From the NCBI RefSeq assembly GCF_003385115.1, contig NZ_QUNI01000015.1:62001-126000 (forward strand): a stretch of DNA of 64,000 nt, written 5' to 3'. The translations under genes and the position numbers were made by a program. The notes below the pieces were generated by a model. That model searched no databases and was not told where the DNA came from. It worked only from the letters and a program-made list of their open reading frames with translations. Below, one piece after another: positions 61,603-64,000 of this stretch (positions within the stretch are counted from its first letter, which is position 1; every line of letters begins with the position of its first letter). This stretch comes from Flavobacterium aquicola (GTDB taxonomy: Bacteria > Bacteroidota > Bacteroidia > Flavobacteriales > Flavobacteriaceae).

Positions 61603-62292
61603 TTATTGTTTATTGAGCAAGGCAAAAAAAGTGGTTTCATAACTCGCACTTACCGGAATTTCCTCCTCACTGATGTAGACTATTTTGTTCCGCACTTTTT
61701 CAATTTTAGAAATGGAAACAATAAACGAACGATGAACTCTTATAAATTCAGTCTCTGGAAGCTTTTGCAGCAAGGCTTTCATTGTCATCCGGGCGACAAT
61801 TGTTTTTTGGTTCTGAATATGAATTTTGAGATAATCATCCAGCCCTTCTATGAACAAAATATCCGAAAGCAGAATTTTTATCAAACTATAATCGGCTCGG
61901 ATAAAAAGATACTGCTGTTCAGGATCTTGATTCTGTGTCTTCCACTGTGCGAAAGCTTTTTCTATGGACTGTTCAAATCTTGCGAATGAAATCGGTTTTA
62001 ATAGATAATCAGTGGCGCTCAAAGTAAATCCTTCAACAGCATAATCAGAATAGGCAGTTGTGAATATTACCATTGTTTTGCGCGGTAGTTTTTTGTAAAA
62101 ATCAATACCGGAAATAGCAGGCATATTAATATCTAAAAACAATAAGTCGACAGGGTATTTTTTCAAATATTTGAGTGCATCCTCCGATTTTGTAAACGTT
62201 TTCAGCAAATCAATAGTATCAATTCTGTCGCAAAAATTTTGCAGAATTTCTAGAGCAGGCGGTTCATCATCGAGTGCTATCGCTTTTATCAT
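61603..62292 (-). CDS. LytTR-family response regulator
   Basis: A 229-residue regulator. The receiver domain has IALDDEPPALEIL (acidic pair), LLFLDINMPAISGIDFYKKL with the phosphoacceptor Asp, VIFTTAYSDYAVEGF and LLKPISFARF. The C-terminal LytTR DNA-binding domain includes DILFIEGLDDYLKIHI and EFIRVHRSFIVSISKIEKV. Its start overlaps the kinase stop (ATGA), so the pair is translated together. Confidence 0.93.
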   Translation of the reverse strand: MIKAIALDDEPPALEILQNFCDRIDTIDLLKTFTKSEDALKYLKKYPVDLLFLDINMPAISGIDFYKKLPRKTMVIFTTAYSDYAVEGFTLSATDYLLKPISFARFEQSIEKAFAQWKTQNQDPEQQYLFIRADYSLIKILLSDILFIEGLDDYLKIHIQNQKTIVARMTMKALLQKLPETEFIRVHRSFIVSISKIEKVRNKIVYISEEEIPVSASYETTFFALLNKQ

Positions 62293-63404
62293 CCCACTTT
62301 AATTGTTAAGGTTACAAGATACATTTTCGAATTATCATCGATAGACAAAACATGATTGTTAGGATATAAAAGCGAAAGTCTTTCAATAGTGTTTTGCAGA
62401 CCAATTCCGCTGTCAGACTGTATAGACTGTACTTTATTGTTAGAAACAAATAACGTCAGATAATCACCAGCAATACTGATCCTGATACAAATTTCGGAAT
62501 TCTCATTTGGATTAACTCCATGTTTAAAAGCATTTTCAATAAAAGAGATTAAAATAAGAGGCGTAATGGCTTTGCCAAAGGGATTTCCTTCCAATGTATA
62601 ATCAATAGCTGCAGTATTTCCTAATCTTGTCTTTTGCAGCAGTATGAAGTTATTGATATAATTAATTTCTTTCTCTAAAGCGATTACATCATCATTGGCA
62701 TTAGTAATTATATATCGCATCAATTCAGATAATTGTACCACAGCATCAGCTGTTTTATCATCTTTTTTTATGGCCAATGAATAAATGCTGTTTAAGGTGT
62801 TGAATAGAAAATGAGGATTTATCTGCGCTTTCAAAAAAGATAATTCGGATTTCATTTTATCTTCTTCAACTTTTTGTAGCCGATTTTTTATAGCAATAAA
62901 TAAACTTGAAATTACCCCTATAAGATAAACCAAAATTGTATGGCTGTATTGCGTGGGCGGGCCTCCAAAATGATTTTGATCATTTAATTCCGATGGAGAT
63001 AATGAATGTGAAACAGGACCACGATCATGATTAAAATCTTTGGAATGTGGCCGAAACATTTCATTGAAATGATTTTTTTTATGTTCTCTAAAATCAAGAA
63101 AATTTGACTCCGGTGTATCAAACACATTAGAAATCCATAGGAAGAACAATAAAAAACAAGCAAGAGTGATAACGTATGAAATCTGTTTTTCCTTAAAATA
63201 AATCTTTGGGATTAAAATATAATAATTAAAATAAAAGAAAAGCAACAGTAAAAAGTAAATGAAAAAGTATATTCTGTCGTGAGGATTAGCGGCTAATTTC
63301 GGCAGGCTGAAAACACTTCCCGTTGAAGTAAAAGCATACGGTAGAAACAAAAAGACAAAACACAGGCAAAAATGCATTGCGTAAAAGGAAATTTTCTTTT
63401 TCAT
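62289..63404 (-). CDS. LytS-like membrane histidine kinase
   Basis: A 371-residue kinase with about four TM helices (residues about 8-25, 45-65, 78-95 and 155-175) and a His-rich periplasmic-side loop containing HFGGPPTQYSH. The His_kinase motif is FLKAQINPHFLFNTLNSIYSL, and the ATPase boxes include FIENAFKHGVNPN and SGIGLQNTIERLSLLY. It pairs with the LytTR regulator downstream. The stimulus is unknown; the His-rich loop might sense metal. Confidence 0.92.
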   Translation of the reverse strand: MKKKISFYAMHFCLCFVFLFLPYAFTSTGSVFSLPKLAANPHDRIYFFIYFLLLLFFYFNYYILIPKIYFKEKQISYVITLACFLLFFLWISNVFDTPESNFLDFREHKKNHFNEMFRPHSKDFNHDRGPVSHSLSPSELNDQNHFGGPPTQYSHTILVYLIGVISSLFIAIKNRLQKVEEDKMKSELSFLKAQINPHFLFNTLNSIYSLAIKKDDKTADAVVQLSELMRYIITNANDDVIALEKEINYINNFILLQKTRLGNTAAIDYTLEGNPFGKAITPLILISFIENAFKHGVNPNENSEICIRISIAGDYLTLFVSNNKVQSIQSDSGIGLQNTIERLSLLYPNNHVLSIDDNSKMYLVTLTIKVG

Positions 63405-63653
63405 AACGAAATTAATTCCTCAAAAGTATGATTATTAAGCTTCCTACTGAAATTATTGCGGTAAAATGAGGAATTATAGCGGCAGCTTGGAATAAAATCA
63501 TAATCTAATAAGCGGTTCATTTTTGATGAATTGCAGCATTCTATATCTTATTGTCAAAAATTAGAATCACGGTCTTAAAACCATTAAAAAGCAGTTAAAA
63601 AAGCTTAAATCATATTACAGTATCTCTTTCACTTTAAATACCTAGTACAAAAA

Positions 63654-63684
63654 AAGACTGCTGCACTTGATCTGCAGCAGTCTT
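63654..63684 (-). terminator. Intrinsic terminator of the PorP/SprF-like gene
   Basis: A perfect 12-bp stem, AAGACTGCTGCA and TGCAGCAGTCTT, with a 7-base loop, is followed on the minus strand by a T run. The rest of the 324-base gap before the LytS-like gene is AT-rich; I see no other feature. Confidence 0.85.
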
Positions 63685-63728
63685 CTTTATTTTATACCTA
63701 GAAACTAAAATTTCAAAGCATATATTTA

Positions 63729-64000
63729 TTAATCATGCACCGGGCTCTGTGTACAGGGACAGTTACTCAATCCTTGCAGGAATCTAAAACCAATCGTTAG
63801 AGAATGTGTTCCTGAATTATAAGCTGCTAAACCGTTAAGTGTAATTTGATAGGAATACCCAGCTGAAATGTAACCTTTTTGGAATCCAATTATAGGACCT
63901 ACTGCTAAAGGTTTTCCGATTTGATCATTCAAAAAACGATAAGAAGCTCCAACCCAAAAATAATCTTCATACCTGTTAAATTTTCTATATTTAATATTCA
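63729..64000 (-). CDS. PorP/SprF-family membrane protein, 3' end only
   Basis: The frame is open from the right window edge to the stop at 63729, so only the last about 90 residues are seen (NIKYRKFNRYEDYFWVGASY, LNDQIGKPLAVGPIIGFQKG, SAGYSYQITLNGLAAYNSG, THSLTIGFRF). This is the repeating strand pattern and ending of type IX secretion PorP/SprF proteins, which occur in several paralogs in gliding Bacteroidota, often with a large adhesin gene upstream. Confidence 0.8.
   Translation of the reverse strand, partial: NIKYRKFNRYEDYFWVGASYRFLNDQIGKPLAVGPIIGFQKGYISAGYSYQITLNGLAAYNSGTHSLTIGFRFLQGLSNCPCTQSPVHD

Noticed and set aside
61576..61989. Plus-strand frame of 137 codons opposite the LytTR regulator
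   Set aside because: It lies almost entirely over a clear response regulator and has no features of its own.
1..64000. tRNA or rRNA genes
   Set aside because: No cloverleaf-like or rRNA-like sequence was noticed by eye in the gaps; a covariance search was not possible here.

Overview
This is an AT-rich chromosomal window from a member of the Bacteroidota, very probably Flavobacterium or a close relative. The evidence is the gliding lipoprotein GldH next to a RicT-type PSP1 protein and PBP1A, a PorP/SprF-type outer membrane protein at the right edge, many lipoproteins with Bacteroidota-style lipoboxes, -7 boxes of the form TAnnTTTG, weak Shine-Dalgarno sequences, and many short intergenic palindromes. 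No rRNA, tRNA, CRISPR array or insertion sequence was recognised.

Layout. 1-7.5 kb: a truncated sulfatase, an octaheme cytochrome c fused to HEAT and TPR repeats, then ricT-gldH-PBP1A. 7.7-15.6 kb: 3-oxoacid CoA-transferase subunits with a hairpin between them, a beta-barrel protein, pgk, an MltD-type lytic transglycosylase with four LysM domains, and two lipoproteins (DUF1080-like, DUF4837-like). 15.6-18.4 kb: two GNAT acetyltransferases, an AraC regulator, an AhpD-like protein and a DoxX-like protein. 18.8-26.3 kb: DUF4256, a C-terminal protease, a DUF4349 lipoprotein, rnpA, two tandem PlsC acyltransferases, acyl-ACP desaturase, an HD hydrolase and an SRPBCC protein. 26.4-41.3 kb: an enoyl-CoA hydratase, a NtrY-like kinase, and a heme locus in two divergent arms. 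One arm is AraC, hemH and hemJ on the minus strand; the other is hemA, hemC, hemD, hemE, hemF, hemB and a cytochrome c on the plus strand. The plus arm is interrupted twice: by a GxxExxY gene bracketed by palindromic repeats (between hemA and hemC), and by three AT-rich genes ending in a TIR-like protein that overlaps hemF.

41.5-46.3 kb: methyltransferases, a LysR regulator, and three DNA-repair-type genes (ogt, a DnaQ-like exonuclease, an AlkZ-like winged-helix protein). 46.5-55.4 kb: an SpmA/SpmB-like fusion, a TonB-like protein, a decayed gene, two FKBP lipoproteins (three FKBP domains in all), a polysaccharide deacetylase, class I fumarase, and an AraC/NmrA-like/membrane protein unit. 55.5-59.5 kb: an AT-rich accessory block in which two about 89% identical 124-residue proteins, possibly of roadblock/LC7 fold, bracket an XRE regulator, an MFS exporter and a GNAT enzyme. 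59.4-64 kb: a pirin-like protein, an intradiol-dioxygenase-like lipoprotein, a LytS/LytT two-component pair and a truncated PorP/SprF-like gene.

The most unusual signals are: (i) an intergenic repeat family, three copies at 18.4, 41.3 and 51.2 kb, with conserved arms around an 11-12 bp stem whose sequence differs completely between copies while base pairing is kept; (ii) the TIR-like gene embedded in the heme operon; (iii) the GxxExxY gene flanked by matching palindromes; (iv) the duplicated small proteins around an exporter module.
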